Below the pieces are notes generated by a model. It was not told the origin of the DNA. It ran no database searches and worked only from the letters and a program-made list of their open reading frames with translations. Shown in pieces: positions 20,605-29,123 of a stretch of DNA of 64,000 bases. This DNA comes from Symsagittifera roscoffensis (Eukaryota > Xenacoelomorpha > Acoela > Convolutidae), in assembly GCF_963678635.1 (NCBI RefSeq), contig NC_087064.1, positions 59,344,338-59,408,337 on the forward strand. Reading direction: 5' to 3'. How positions within the stretch are numbered: position 1 is the first letter of the stretch; each line of letters opens with the position of its first letter. The position numbers and the translations under genes are program-made.

Positions 20605-20985
20605 TCAGGCGATACTCAAGTAGTACTTCTTGTGTAGGTGTACCATTATCTCTGTTTCTGCGAACACCACGTGTAGGATGGCATACAACTCCCTTGGGCT
20701 CAACTTGCCCCTATTTGGGTCATAAACTGGCATCGAGACCTCCATTACCCCTCTTTCAATCATGAAATCCCTCAGCCTCGTTAGTACCAACATCACGTGC
20801 TCAGGATCTATCGTATTCCTTTCATTGACCCTCATCACTAGAAAGCACAGGTATTTGCCCGGGACTTGTGCCACTGATGGGGGAAGCGCAGCCATTCCTC
20901 CCAGCCCCGGTCTCTGTCTGAACAGAAACTCCACGTTCTGGTATTCTCTCTTGAAGTCAGCCTCCAGTCTCGATTTGAAGCTCAT
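20605..20985 (-). CDS. Macro domain (OARD1/TARG1-like), possibly inactive
   Basis: 126 aa from the first ATG, but the same frame is open upstream to about 21075 and adds more of the fold, which begins near WENILITDSDF. The pattern follows the macro domain of OARD1/TARG1: CITADMSF (as in the CVSADLKMG block), LEADFKREY, an xxVAQV turn, GKYLCFLVMR, ID..L...L..LRDF, MEVSMPVYDPNRG, then VFAETEI near the end. Macro domains bind ADP-ribose and some remove it from proteins. The TARG1 catalytic Lys position appears as Arg (LVMR) and the GCGLD loop reads DPNRGKL, so hydrolase activity is doubtful. It follows integrase after a stop and frame change. Alternative: an unrelated retroelement C-terminal module. 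Confidence 0.6.
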   Translation of the reverse strand: MSFKSRLEADFKREYQNVEFLFRQRPGLGGMAALPPSVAQVPGKYLCFLVMRVNERNTIDPEHVMLVLTRLRDFMIERGVMEVSMPVYDPNRGKLSPRELYAILHVVFAETEIMVHLHKKYYLSIA

Positions 20986-21044
20986 GTCCGCCGTTATACA
21001 GATCGTGCTAGTCCTGTCTGACAGAATGAAGTCGCTGTCCGTTA

Positions 21045-22883
21045 TTAGGATGTTCTCCCAGAATTCATTGGGGATTTAAATTTCGTTTTGAAATTTTGTC
21101 CTAGGGTAGGTTCAGCTTCTTCTTCGCCCAATTCTAGTCCGTTGGTCTCTCTCACTTCCCTCAGTTTCTTTATTATCAAATTTTTGGTATGGGTAAGTCC
21201 TACACCCACTCCCCGGACAAAAATATTTATCGACGTCCCCGTCGATGATGCTGGGTCTAAATTCTCTGGGGGTATTTCTAGCGGCTTGTCGGTTGCTGTC
21301 CAACCGAAGAGGGGATCTTCCATTTTCACATGTTGTTCTGCTGACACGTCGACCTGTTTGATGCTTAGCCCTTCGTCTACTTCGCTCTTGACCCCACGCA
21401 TCCACTCTAGTATTCTCAGGTTCGTGTTCTCCCTCCTCTCTATCTCGCTCTGTTCCAGAACTGTTTCTTGTTCTGGTGTGGAGTAATTCTCCTTTGGATA
21501 GTGTTCACTGTCGTTGATGATTTGCCATTCATCGCCTGCCACCAATTCGCCCACACTCATTAAATCGTTACAAATTTCATCAGGCCTTATCTTGTCAATT
21601 AAGAAGTCATCCTCGTACTTATTGTACCTCATGCCCGTCCGTTTACGATTACCGCTCCTGGTTCCTGCTGTTATCGGCAAGTCCGGTTCCGTCCACTTTG
21701 GCACCTCGTTCTGCTCCCGATCGTTCCAGTCTTCTTCCACAAAGGACTCTGCCTCTGAATCCGCTTCTATTTTTTCATTGTCATCCAGACTCAAGCCCTC
21801 GTTGCCATCGTTTTTCTCTCGGATGCCTTTTTCATTCACCTCGCAAGCTGGTTCCACCAATAGGTACTCGAGTCCCTCCATGTTCTGCGGTACGCACCAG
21901 TCTTCTGGGGATGGGACATGAGGTTTCAAGTTTTCATATTGCGCTGCACGCCCCGTACTCAAGCGGTAAAACCGTCCTTGCTGGTGCACTTCCGTTATCA
22001 TGAACGGTCCTCTCCATTTCTTAAGTTGTTTCTTTGTCCCTTTGGGAGGTATAACATTCTGGAAGACCCAGACGTATTGGCCCACTGCATATGGTTTCGC
22101 TTGCAGTATTTTCTCATCGTATTTCTTCCGCTGTCTCATTTGCGCTTGCGCTGTGTTCCTCCTGCAGAGCTCGTTTAGTTCCTGCTGTCTCTTAACCGCT
22201 TCTTTCACATAAGCTTGAGGCGATGTCTTTTTCCCTTCGTATTCTGGGTAAAAGAGTGTTAGAGGCACTGCTATTTCTCTGCCCGTCAACATCATGAAGG
22301 GACTGATTCCTGTTGTTGAGTGTTGCGTACTGTTGTACGCCCCTACCACCTGCGGCAGATACTTATCCCAATCCGTCATGTACCTTGAGCAGTATACCCT
22401 CAGCATGTTCACCAACGTTCTTTTCTGCCTCTCCACCAACCCGTTGGTCTGGGGATGGTAGGACGTTGAGTGCGCTTGAGCTATGTGAGACCTCTTCATC
22501 AATTCTTTCGTTAAATCCCCCACGAAGGCTTTGCCGTTGTCCGACTGAAATGTCCTGGGACAGCCATACCTTGATATCCAGTGTGTTATCAGGTGATCAC
22601 AAGTTTCCTCTGCCGAGGCTGTCTGACACGGCACCGCTTCCGCCAGCTTTGTGAAGTGATCTACTATGACTAGTATCTGGTTATATCCTGACTCTAACAT
22701 ACAGATCTTTTGGTGGTCTATTTGCAAAACTTCATTGAACTCCGAGCTCTCAACGGACTTGAGTGGAAACTTCATCTTCCTTGGGTCTTTCACTTGCAGG
22801 CATGCTAAGCATGCATTTACCCATCTCTCGCAGGCTTTCCTTAATCCTGGCCAGTCAAACCTGTGAAGTATTCTCTGTTGCAC
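21045..22883 (-). CDS. Ty3-type integrase with C-terminal tail (612 aa)
   Basis: Begins in the zinc-binding region (CLACLQVKDPRK keeps the CxxC). The rve catalytic core follows: first Asp in LQIDHQ, second in FQSDNGKAF, and Glu in NGLVERQ, giving the D,D-35-E arrangement. After the core come AQMRQRKKYDEK and WRGPFMITEVH, the GPF motif of the Ty3 integrase C-terminal domain. The last about 250 residues are acidic and low-complexity. A frameshift shared by both duplicates lies just upstream and removes the first zinc-finger His from frame. The enzyme joins cDNA to host DNA in Ty3-type elements. Confidence 0.85.
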   Translation of the reverse strand: MQQRILHRFDWPGLRKACERWVNACLACLQVKDPRKMKFPLKSVESSEFNEVLQIDHQKICMLESGYNQILVIVDHFTKLAEAVPCQTASAEETCDHLITHWISRYGCPRTFQSDNGKAFVGDLTKELMKRSHIAQAHSTSYHPQTNGLVERQKRTLVNMLRVYCSRYMTDWDKYLPQVVGAYNSTQHSTTGISPFMMLTGREIAVPLTLFYPEYEGKKTSPQAYVKEAVKRQQELNELCRRNTAQAQMRQRKKYDEKILQAKPYAVGQYVWVFQNVIPPKGTKKQLKKWRGPFMITEVHQQGRFYRLSTGRAAQYENLKPHVPSPEDWCVPQNMEGLEYLLVEPACEVNEKGIREKNDGNEGLSLDDNEKIEADSEAESFVEEDWNDREQNEVPKWTEPDLPITAGTRSGNRKRTGMRYNKYEDDFLIDKIRPDEICNDLMSVGELVAGDEWQIINDSEHYPKENYSTPEQETVLEQSEIERRENTNLRILEWMRGVKSEVDEGLSIKQVDVSAEQHVKMEDPLFGWTATDKPLEIPPENLDPASSTGTSINIFVRGVGVGLTHTKNLIIKKLREVRETNGLELGEEEAEPTLGQNFKTKFKSPMNSGRTS

Positions 22884-23305
22884 CTTGCATATTCCCTGGT
22901 GTCAGTCTTCAGTCTGAATAACACTTCAGTCTGATACAACTGTGGCAATATGATGAGGTTATGCTTGTGCAGTGTCTTCTCTTCATCCTTTCTCTTGCAC
23001 GCTACCATCCCATCAGCCGTGTGATAGAGTAAATGCTTTCTTTCTTTGTAGAACTCGCTCATGATCTTGTAGCTGTCTTCTTCCAGGTCCCCCTTCTCTT
23101 TGGATCCCGTCCGGATCCATTTGGAGAGGTTACTTGTCATCTTGTCATTCTTTTGGGCTCTTATTCGATCCGACAGCCGGTATCTCGCCTTGACATGTTG
23201 CTTTAGTGCCATTATCTGACCATTCATTTCCCCCGGGTTGTGGATGTCATCTTTCAGTTTAACGCACACTATCCTTTTCATGATCTTCCTGTTGTCCTCT
23301 GGCAC
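22841..23305 (-). CDS. Connector upstream of integrase (154 aa)
   Basis: Lysine-rich segment (MKRIVCVKLKDD, LPQLYQTEVLF) that precedes the integrase zinc finger in this pol. LYQTEVLFR is where the HHCC finger should begin. The frame then runs off (a small deletion between the finger histidines), so integrase continues in another frame from 22883. Overlaps both neighbours. Role: polyprotein linker. Confidence 0.6.
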   Translation of the reverse strand: MPEDNRKIMKRIVCVKLKDDIHNPGEMNGQIMALKQHVKARYRLSDRIRAQKNDKMTSNLSKWIRTGSKEKGDLEEDSYKIMSEFYKERKHLLYHTADGMVACKRKDEEKTLHKHNLIILPQLYQTEVLFRLKTDTREYARCNREYFTGLTGQD

Positions 23306-24273
23306 CAGATTTGTTCTGACATTCGAGTTGCAAGATAGTTCCCTGAACGGTTTCCTCGATACTGCAATTTTCTCAAGCTCTTCGCCTCTTCTTGCTGATC
23401 CAAGTTATATGTTCCTGATGAGGGATCCGTCTGCAACTCCCTGTCGCGGTATCTCATCTTCTCTTCGGCCAGTATCATGCACAGACTATCTATGTCGTCG
23501 CTGCAGCCCTCTGAATCTTCATCCCATTCTTCACGCTCCCCGGACAATTTTCCTTCTCCAACATCTTCTTCCTCTGTGGGCCACCACTCCCCGGACTCTT
23601 GACCTGTTCCAAGGTGTTCAACTTCCTCCTTAAACACCACTTTCTTTTTCCTAACCCGAGTCCGCTCGAGTATGTCTTCAGGGATTTTGTCCACCAGTGA
23701 CTGCACTATTTCTTTACCATCAGGATTACTCTCTTCTGAGGTGTTTTCGCCGCTGGCCGTCTCACTCCTTTGCAATATCGTGACTTCCGGTTCCTCTTTG
23801 CCCTTCCTTTCGATCACGGGTTTATCGTCTGCCATTTTCTCGAGTAATCTCATCAATTCCTCATCTATCTGTGCTTCTCCCGTTTCTACCTTGTTGAGGT
23901 CATAGCCTTTCGCCTTGAGCGTCTCCCTCACAATTTTTGACCTAAGCATTATTTCCATTGGCGTCCCTCGGGTCTTCTTCAAGATTGTCTTCTCTGGAGG
24001 CTCTTCTGGTAATTCGGGGTGATCTTGTATCAGTTTGCCTGACTTGTCTAGCCATCTTGTGAGTGGAAGACTATCATACGTTTCTTTATCCATGAAGGAC
24101 AAGCCCTCTTTTATTTCTGTTCTAATCGCCTCCCTCTGTTCCTGTCTCTCGTAGAACTCCGACTTCTTAATCAAGCTATCGGCATTTTGATGTTTATCCC
24201 TTGTTCTGTGCTCAATTATCATGTTGTACCCGTCCAGGCGAACTATCCACCACCCAATGTAGCTCTGGTTCAT
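23278..24273 (-). CDS. RNase H C-terminus and acidic connector (331 aa)
   Basis: Starts NQSYIGWWIVRLDGYNM followed by IEHRTRDKHQNADSL, the end of the Ty3 RNase H domain (final His/Asp region, 'HQNADSLSR'-type motif). The other about 280 residues are an acidic, unstructured-looking connector. It is separated from the main RT/RNase H frame (24336-25409) by a frameshift near 24300-24360. Confidence 0.75.
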   Translation of the reverse strand: MNQSYIGWWIVRLDGYNMIIEHRTRDKHQNADSLIKKSEFYERQEQREAIRTEIKEGLSFMDKETYDSLPLTRWLDKSGKLIQDHPELPEEPPEKTILKKTRGTPMEIMLRSKIVRETLKAKGYDLNKVETGEAQIDEELMRLLEKMADDKPVIERKGKEEPEVTILQRSETASGENTSEESNPDGKEIVQSLVDKIPEDILERTRVRKKKVVFKEEVEHLGTGQESGEWWPTEEEDVGEGKLSGEREEWDEDSEGCSDDIDSLCMILAEEKMRYRDRELQTDPSSGTYNLDQQEEAKSLRKLQYRGNRSGNYLATRMSEQIWCQRTTGRS

Positions 24274-24335
24274 TGAGTACGTCTTCAGCCAGCTGAGTGA
24301 CCTGTTTTCGACTCGCAGCTTGAATGGCTCATTGC

Positions 24336-25409
24336 CTAGGTATGCCCTATATTTCTCGGAAAGCTAACCACCGCGAACATCTCCGCTTTCGGCGCCCCGT
24401 ACTTCATTTCCGTATCACTCAGGAAATTGCTCCCGTATGATATTGGTCTCAAGACTTTCCTCCCGTTCCTTTCCTGTTCTTGATGGAGAATTCCAGAAAT
24501 CGCGACTACCGACGCATCCGTATCCAGCACGTACATCCCTTTCTCCGTTGGCATCCCTAACACTGGTGCCTCGCACAACTCTTTCTTTATTCTCTGGAAT
24601 GATTCTTCAGCTGCGTTGTTCCACGTGAACCTCTTGCCCTTGTGTCTCATCAATTGTTGCATCGGGTATACTTTATCCGTATAACCTTTGATGCATTCAC
24701 TGTAATAGTTCGCGAAACCCAGGAAGCTCATCAATTGGTGTTCCGTTTTTGGCGATTTCCAAGTTAGCACTGCTTCAACTGCATCTGGATCTGGTCTGAT
24801 GCCGTGCCTGTCCACCATACTCCCCAAGTATTTTATTGAGTCCTTGAGAATTTCGCACTTTGATGGTTTGCACTTTAGCCCCGACCTCTTCATGCATGCA
24901 AACACCTCGTCCAGTCGCTCGATCTGATCTTCCAGTGTAGGCGTCGCTATTACCACGTCATCCACGTAGCACATTACCAGATTGCCATACTTTTTTGTCA
25001 CACCTATCAATGCATGTGCCATCAACCGTTGAAATGTAGCCGTGGCATTGCAAAGACCAAATGGCATCCGTTTCCACTGAAACAGCCCCAACTCGCAGGC
25101 GAACCCTGTTTTGTCCCTGTCCTGCTTCCTCAACGGGACTTGCCAGAAGGCCGAACCTAAATCAAGAGTCGTAAAAGTTTTTGCATCACCTAACTTCGAA
25201 AGTCTCTCATCAATCCTAGGTATGGGATAGGCATCCTTCACGGTGACGGAGTTCAGGTACCGAAAGTCACAACAAAACCTCAATTGGTCGCCTTTCTTTT
25301 TGGCCATCACTACTCCACACGCCCACGGTGATTTGGATGGTTCTATCATGTCATACTCTAGTAGTGTCTCTATCTCTTTCCTACACGCATCCGATTTGTG
25401 TGGGGTCAT
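24336..25409 (-). CDS. Reverse transcriptase and RNase H (357 aa fragment)
   Basis: Classic Ty3 RT blocks in order: SPWACGVVMAKKK, LRFCCDFRYLN, YPIPRIDE, FTTLDLGSAFWQV, FACELGLFQWKRMPFGL, CYVDDVVIA (catalytic YVDD near residue 150), KCEILKDSIKYLG, MSFLGFANYYS. RNase H begins at residue about 290 (YVLDTDAS, first catalytic Asp) and continues to KAEMFAVV (Glu). A frameshift then ends the frame before the RNase H tail. The N-terminal RT residues lie upstream in 25454-26227 across another break. Catalytic residues are intact. Confidence 0.9.
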   Translation of the reverse strand: MTPHKSDACRKEIETLLEYDMIEPSKSPWACGVVMAKKKGDQLRFCCDFRYLNSVTVKDAYPIPRIDERLSKLGDAKTFTTLDLGSAFWQVPLRKQDRDKTGFACELGLFQWKRMPFGLCNATATFQRLMAHALIGVTKKYGNLVMCYVDDVVIATPTLEDQIERLDEVFACMKRSGLKCKPSKCEILKDSIKYLGSMVDRHGIRPDPDAVEAVLTWKSPKTEHQLMSFLGFANYYSECIKGYTDKVYPMQQLMRHKGKRFTWNNAAEESFQRIKKELCEAPVLGMPTEKGMYVLDTDASVVAISGILHQEQERNGRKVLRPISYGSNFLSDTEMKYGAPKAEMFAVVSFPRNIGHT

Positions 25410-25453
25410 GCGCCTCGCCCCCTCCCTGTGCGGTACCGCAGACTCCTCAAGCT

Positions 25454-26227
25454 CTATTTCATGTTCAACAAAATGTCTGCTTTATGTCTCGAAAAAACTT
25501 CCTCGTTCCGCTCTAGTACGTCCTTGATGGCCTCGAGTTGTTCATCCGTTACATTACCCCTTAAATGCTCTATTTCAGGTAAAACTGGTTTATCTATTTC
25601 CATTTCCTCTAATGTTGGTCTTTCTGGGAAATTTGAACAACTCGATAGCCCATCGTCTGTCTCTGACTTAAGTGACTTTACAAGACCTGATGAACTTTTT
25701 ATTTTATTCAATCGTCTCAAGAAACAAATCTTGTCCCTGTGATTGGGACATTCAATTACTTCATTCTCTTTCACATTTTCAGTCATTTCATATCGAGTTT
25801 TCACGGGTAAGGCATATCCCAACTTTCTTCCCCTCTGGATTGTTATGGGTATGTCAAGAGTATTCAACAAGACACTGACGCAGAGACCGCTCTTGGTTAT
25901 CGAGAAGGATCTTCCTAAAACAGCAGCACTTTGACTGTTTGGATTGGGAGCTATGCATACTTGCTTACTATCACTCAACTCATTAAAGTTTTTCATCCGT
26001 AAGCCTACAATTGCCGCTTCGTTCGCTTTCAGCCTTACCCTTTTACTCAAGAACACCGGCACTTTATTCTCATTTGCCATTATCAGATTTACCGGCTTAA
26101 TTACGTACTTCCTGTCCGGGTATCGAATCCTGAACATGGCATTGTTTAGATCAATCGTTACGTCGAAGTGCCTGATGAAGTCTCTGCCTAAAATGAACTG
26201 GTCAGACTCGTCTAGGTTTTCCACCAC
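25454..26227 (-). CDS. Protease C-terminal part and RT N-terminal extension (257 aa)
   Basis: Starts in the region coding DQFILGRDFIRHFDV, the conserved 'ILGxDFL' strand of retropepsins, so residues 1-30 finish the protease. The middle (VRLKANEAAIVGL) resembles the linker between protease and RT. The C-terminus (VTDEQLEAIKDVLERNEEVFSRHKAD) matches the helix just before RT in Ty3 pol. A frameshift or stop separates it from RT at about 25409-25454. Confidence 0.7.
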   Translation of the reverse strand: MVENLDESDQFILGRDFIRHFDVTIDLNNAMFRIRYPDRKYVIKPVNLIMANENKVPVFLSKRVRLKANEAAIVGLRMKNFNELSDSKQVCIAPNPNSQSAAVLGRSFSITKSGLCVSVLLNTLDIPITIQRGRKLGYALPVKTRYEMTENVKENEVIECPNHRDKICFLRRLNKIKSSSGLVKSLKSETDDGLSSCSNFPERPTLEEMEIDKPVLPEIEHLRGNVTDEQLEAIKDVLERNEEVFSRHKADILLNMK

Positions 26228-26349
26228 TAGAAAGCTTATCCACAGGTTGCGTTACCCTAGATTTAGGGCTATTATTGGTGTACCTAGTACCCGCAGCGCC
26301 TCTTTGTTCGCATTTGATAGCCGTATTCTTTGTCGAAACCCATTCGTTC

Positions 26350-26940
26350 TCAAGTTTCGATTGGTATAACACTCAAGACCGCTCCGGTATCAAGTAACCC
26401 ACGTAACTGAGTCTTCTTGCCACTTATGTCAAGCGCGTGTGCTGACACGTCCGCTTCCGTCCCGATGTGCATTGCATCTTCTTCCAGCATGGCGCAGTGT
26501 CCAATCGATCTCACTTTCAGTTCTTCTTTGCCCACGTAGATCTGCCCCAATAGATCTTCATCACATGTTATCATGGGTTTCGTATAGATGTTTATCCCAT
26601 TTATGTTTAGCATCACCTCATGAGGACTATAAGCTTCTGTATATCTGTTTTCAACACGGACTGACTTGCTGCCACCTCTCGTGAGTAGCGCCCTCAAGGC
26701 TCTAGACGTCATCTGTGGGCTTATCGCACTCAAGTAATCTGCGTAAACGTCAATGTGCATTATTGTCTGATCGCTTGGTTCGTTCAAGTTCCTCGTTACT
26801 TCATGGCCGCCCACAGTGATTATTGACATTATCCTGCCTCCGATCTTTGTTATGCCGAATAACTTTCCCTTCACCATTTTCAGAGTGTTGCAATTTCCAC
26901 TCTTTGTCGACCCTGCTACGGTTTCTGGCACCGGCACCAA
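26350..26940 (-). CDS. Retropepsin-type protease region (196 aa)
   Basis: Contains LRGLLDTGAVLSVIP near the C-terminus, the DTGA active site of a retroviral-type aspartic protease. The upstream about 170 residues are an unfamiliar domain (ITVGGHEV, HIDVYADYL). The frame ends about 10 codons after the active site and the rest of the fold continues near 26227 after a frame break. Processes Gag-Pol in this class of element. Confidence 0.75.
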   Translation of the reverse strand: MVPVPETVAGSTKSGNCNTLKMVKGKLFGITKIGGRIMSIITVGGHEVTRNLNEPSDQTIMHIDVYADYLSAISPQMTSRALRALLTRGGSKSVRVENRYTEAYSPHEVMLNINGINIYTKPMITCDEDLLGQIYVGKEELKVRSIGHCAMLEEDAMHIGTEADVSAHALDISGKKTQLRGLLDTGAVLSVIPIET

Positions 26941-27126
26941 TCAACCTGACGTCTCATTTAACTTCTGCTTTTCGATCTCCTGTTTCAATCGTTGCTCTAT
27001 TTCCTTCATCGCTAAGTCCTGTTTGACTTTGTTGATAGCCTCTGACGCCGCCTTCTCATAATTTATCTCTAGGGCATTTCTGGCCGTGGCTTCTATTGCA
27101 CTGTTGACTTGCGTTACGGCTTTCAC
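26941..27126 (-). CDS. Short helical linker ORF (61 aa)
   Basis: Charged helical sequence (AINKVKQDLAMKEIEQ) between nucleocapsid and protease, contiguous with both neighbouring frames (4-nt overlap with 27123-27485). Probably part of the Gag-Pol junction, where Ty3-type elements often shift frame. No domain. Confidence 0.4.
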   Translation of the reverse strand: MKAVTQVNSAIEATARNALEINYEKAASEAINKVKQDLAMKEIEQRLKQEIEKQKLNETSG

Positions 27127-27485
27127 CGTCTTCGTTGGCAGTTCCGCACTCGGTGCTGCGAATGTCTTGTTTCGTACTCGGTTTGTCTGTTTTTCTGGTT
27201 CTGCGCAGCCGCTAACGCCAAATTATGCTTGGGGTGACAGTCCATCCTAAAGGACTGTCCAAACAAAGGACAGTCCATCCTAAAGTGCCCCTCTTGATTG
27301 CAGAAGAAACATCTCGCACCTATCTTGATGATCAAGCCACTATAATACGCGTGTTCCTCCATCTGGCTCATATCTTCCTCATCGGGTGCATATCCCAGAC
27401 TCTTCATGCCCTGTTTGTATGTTGTGCAATCCGCCAAGTGATGATCAGCTGACTCGCAGTTTGCGCATGATCTACGTTTGTCCAT
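27123..27485 (-). CDS. Nucleocapsid: two CCHC zinc knuckles (120 aa)
   Basis: Knuckles CANCESADHHLADC (Cys-x2-Cys-x4-His-x4-Cys) near residue 7 and CFFCNQEGHFRMDC near residue 58; such knuckles bind genomic RNA in Gag. A 16-bp direct duplication (acagtccatcctaaag at about 27235 and 27270) repeats the FRMDC segment after the second knuckle. It starts 2 nt after the stop of the capsid-like frame, consistent with one original Gag reading frame. Confidence 0.85.
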   Translation of the reverse strand: MDKRRSCANCESADHHLADCTTYKQGMKSLGYAPDEEDMSQMEEHAYYSGLIIKIGARCFFCNQEGHFRMDCPLFGQSFRMDCHPKHNLALAAAQNQKNRQTEYETRHSQHRVRNCQRRR

Positions 27486-27486
27486 G

Positions 27487-27978
27487 TCATCTCTCGGCTT
27501 GTACCTTGACTCCCCCCTGCATATTCCTGTTATCTGAATATGAGTACTTCTTGGGTTTCATTAGCATGTACTCTTCTGACTTTTGTCTCATTTCTTCAGG
27601 AGTCGGTGCACTATCTTTCGACTGTGTATAATACGTTGCTATCATTGTTCTCAAGTCGTCTCTTTTCACCCCATCGATGAACTTCGAGGCAATGCTAAAG
27701 TTCCTTCTGTTTGTTGACTCTTCAGGATCACTCCTTCGTCTCAAGCTCTCGAGATCATCTAGGAACCGATCAATTGATTCATCGTCCCTTTGCCTCCTTT
27801 TCTCGAATCTCGTCATCGCTTGGTGACCCTTCATGCCTGACCCGAATCGATTCAACGATATCTCGAAGATCTTGTCCGCTGTGTCGCGTTCCTCTTCTTT
27901 CTTTGCAACTACGCATTTCAATGCCGTGCCTTCTAAGTTACTCAGTATCGCCGTGCTGGCTTGTCTCTCGTCGTTCAA
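27487..27978 (-). CDS. Gag capsid-like region (163 aa)
   Basis: Resembles the retrotransposon gag capsid C-terminal half: RFEKRRQRDDESIDRFLDDL, then NRRNFSIASKFIDGVKRDDLR (like the 'F..GL......'-type region). It precedes the knuckles directly. The N-terminal half of capsid is probably in the broken region 27979-28155. Confidence 0.7.
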   Translation of the reverse strand: MNDERQASTAILSNLEGTALKCVVAKKEEERDTADKIFEISLNRFGSGMKGHQAMTRFEKRRQRDDESIDRFLDDLESLRRRSDPEESTNRRNFSIASKFIDGVKRDDLRTMIATYYTQSKDSAPTPEEMRQKSEEYMLMKPKKYSYSDNRNMQGGVKVQAER

Positions 27979-28155
27979 GTTTTCCTGGATTTATCACCTC
28001 CTCTCTCACTCGATTTAGTGTTTCTCGTGGCGAACGCTTCCAATGTTCTATTCATCATCTCCCAGGTGCTGGCCCATGTCATGGCATCAGGTCCCGCATT
28101 ATTGTAAGTCGTGGAATCACCCGTCGTATTTGCGGTTCCACTTTTCATAACTGTC

Positions 28156-28581
28156 TTAGTCCCCCCCCGGTGCTGTGCTCGCTGAATCCCGGGGTAATGG
28201 TAATGGTGTTGACTGCCGTTTGTTCCGTTGTGGTTCTACGAAATCAACTCTATTACCTTGCGTTCGATCCGTTACCGGCTTATCTTGTGATGTAGAGTTT
28301 CTCAGGATGGCGTCTAATTTTGCCTGTATAGCACATGAACTCTCAGCCTGGTCTCTTCTCATTGTGTCCATTCTCGTTTCCAGACTTCCCAACTGGCTGT
28401 TCACTGCGTCATACCGTTGCTTCATCTCTTGTATGTCTTTTTTGATGTTCTTGTCTCGCTCTCCATCAGTGGCATCTACCTTGTCTGACAGTGGCTGAAG
28501 TTTTTCCTCTGTTGCCCTCGCCAGATTGAAATAAATGTCCAGGTACTCGTATTTGTTGTATCTTAATTCTTTCTTTATCAC
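28156..28581 (-). CDS. Gag matrix-like coiled-coil segment (141 aa)
   Basis: Helical and coiled-coil-like (VNSQLGSLETRMDTMRRDQ) followed by a Thr/Pro/Arg linker. Lies 4 nt after the preceding frame, on the 5' side of capsid, so it is probably the N-terminal part of Gag. No domain named. Confidence 0.45.
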   Translation of the reverse strand: MIKKELRYNKYEYLDIYFNLARATEEKLQPLSDKVDATDGERDKNIKKDIQEMKQRYDAVNSQLGSLETRMDTMRRDQAESSCAIQAKLDAILRNSTSQDKPVTDRTQGNRVDFVEPQRNKRQSTPLPLPRDSASTAPGGD

Positions 28582-28584
28582 CTC

Positions 28585-28839
28585 TCAAACCCCCTCGCTG
28601 TGTTTTAGTCTCTTGTCGATCTGATCTAGCTTCGCCATCAGATCGCCCAGCTCAAGAGAAGTTGTTGTTTCATGGTCAGCTGTTGCCCTGTTGTTGGCTG
28701 CTGCTCCCTGTTTAACCTGGTCCTCGTCTTGGTTGGCCTCTGTCGTTTTCGTGGAAACTGTTCCAAATGTTTTGCTTTTCTCGGCTTTCGGTTCCTCCGT
28801 CACTATGTCTCTTGATTTCATCCCGACCATCATTGCCAA
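28585..28839 (-). CDS. Gag N-terminal fragment 2 (84 aa)
   Basis: Low-complexity Thr/Glu/Lys-rich segment ending in a helix (ELGDLMAKLDQIDKRL). Probably contiguous with the coiled coil downstream before frame loss. No domain. Confidence 0.35.
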   Translation of the reverse strand: MAMMVGMKSRDIVTEEPKAEKSKTFGTVSTKTTEANQDEDQVKQGAAANNRATADHETTTSLELGDLMAKLDQIDKRLKHSEGV

Positions 28840-28940
28840 CCTTTCAGTAAATGACGTTCTTTTTACTTGAGACTCGTCCTTTACCGTTTCTGGCGTGTTG
28901 CCCGTTGTGTCCTCAACAGTAGTGTCTATCGGCGAGAACT

Positions 28941-29123
28941 CTATATCGACTTTTGATTTGGTTCCTCTGCATTCGGCATCGGTGTCGACTCCGTCCTCTT
29001 CTTCTCCACCTCATCCGTACTCTGGTCTGGTGTTTTTAGGTCAATCTCGTTGGCGGGTTCCGCTTGTCTCCCTTCCGCGCCCTCTTTCGTCTTGTTCTCT
29101 TTAGTACTCCTTGTGTTTACCAT
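28941..29123 (-). CDS. Gag N-terminal fragment 1
   Basis: From the ATG at 29123 it reads MVNTRSTKENK, a start typical of retroelement Gag proteins (MVNTRS...). The frame is also open 16 codons upstream. It is hydrophilic and acidic, and ends at a stop about 100 nt before the next fragment. It marks the probable 5' end of the element's coding part. Confidence 0.45.
   Translation of the reverse strand: MVNTRSTKENKTKEGAEGRQAEPANEIDLKTPDQSTDEVEKKRTESTPMPNAEEPNQKSI

Larger units (their letters stand above)
16650..23600. repeat. 3.48-kb tandem duplication in pol
   Basis: About 16650-20119 repeats as 20130-23599 with an offset of 3480-3481. It covers the spacer, macro ORF, integrase and part of the connector. 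The junction is at about 20119-20130: ccggactct, then about 11 novel bases, then the 19-bp repeats. Differences are few: an extra Gly codon in the left integrase, two codons missing there (Arg against Pro-Ile), C-run length, and isolated substitutions. The left copy lacks RT, so the right copy is the ancestral one. Either a recent duplication or an assembly artefact. Confidence 0.85.
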
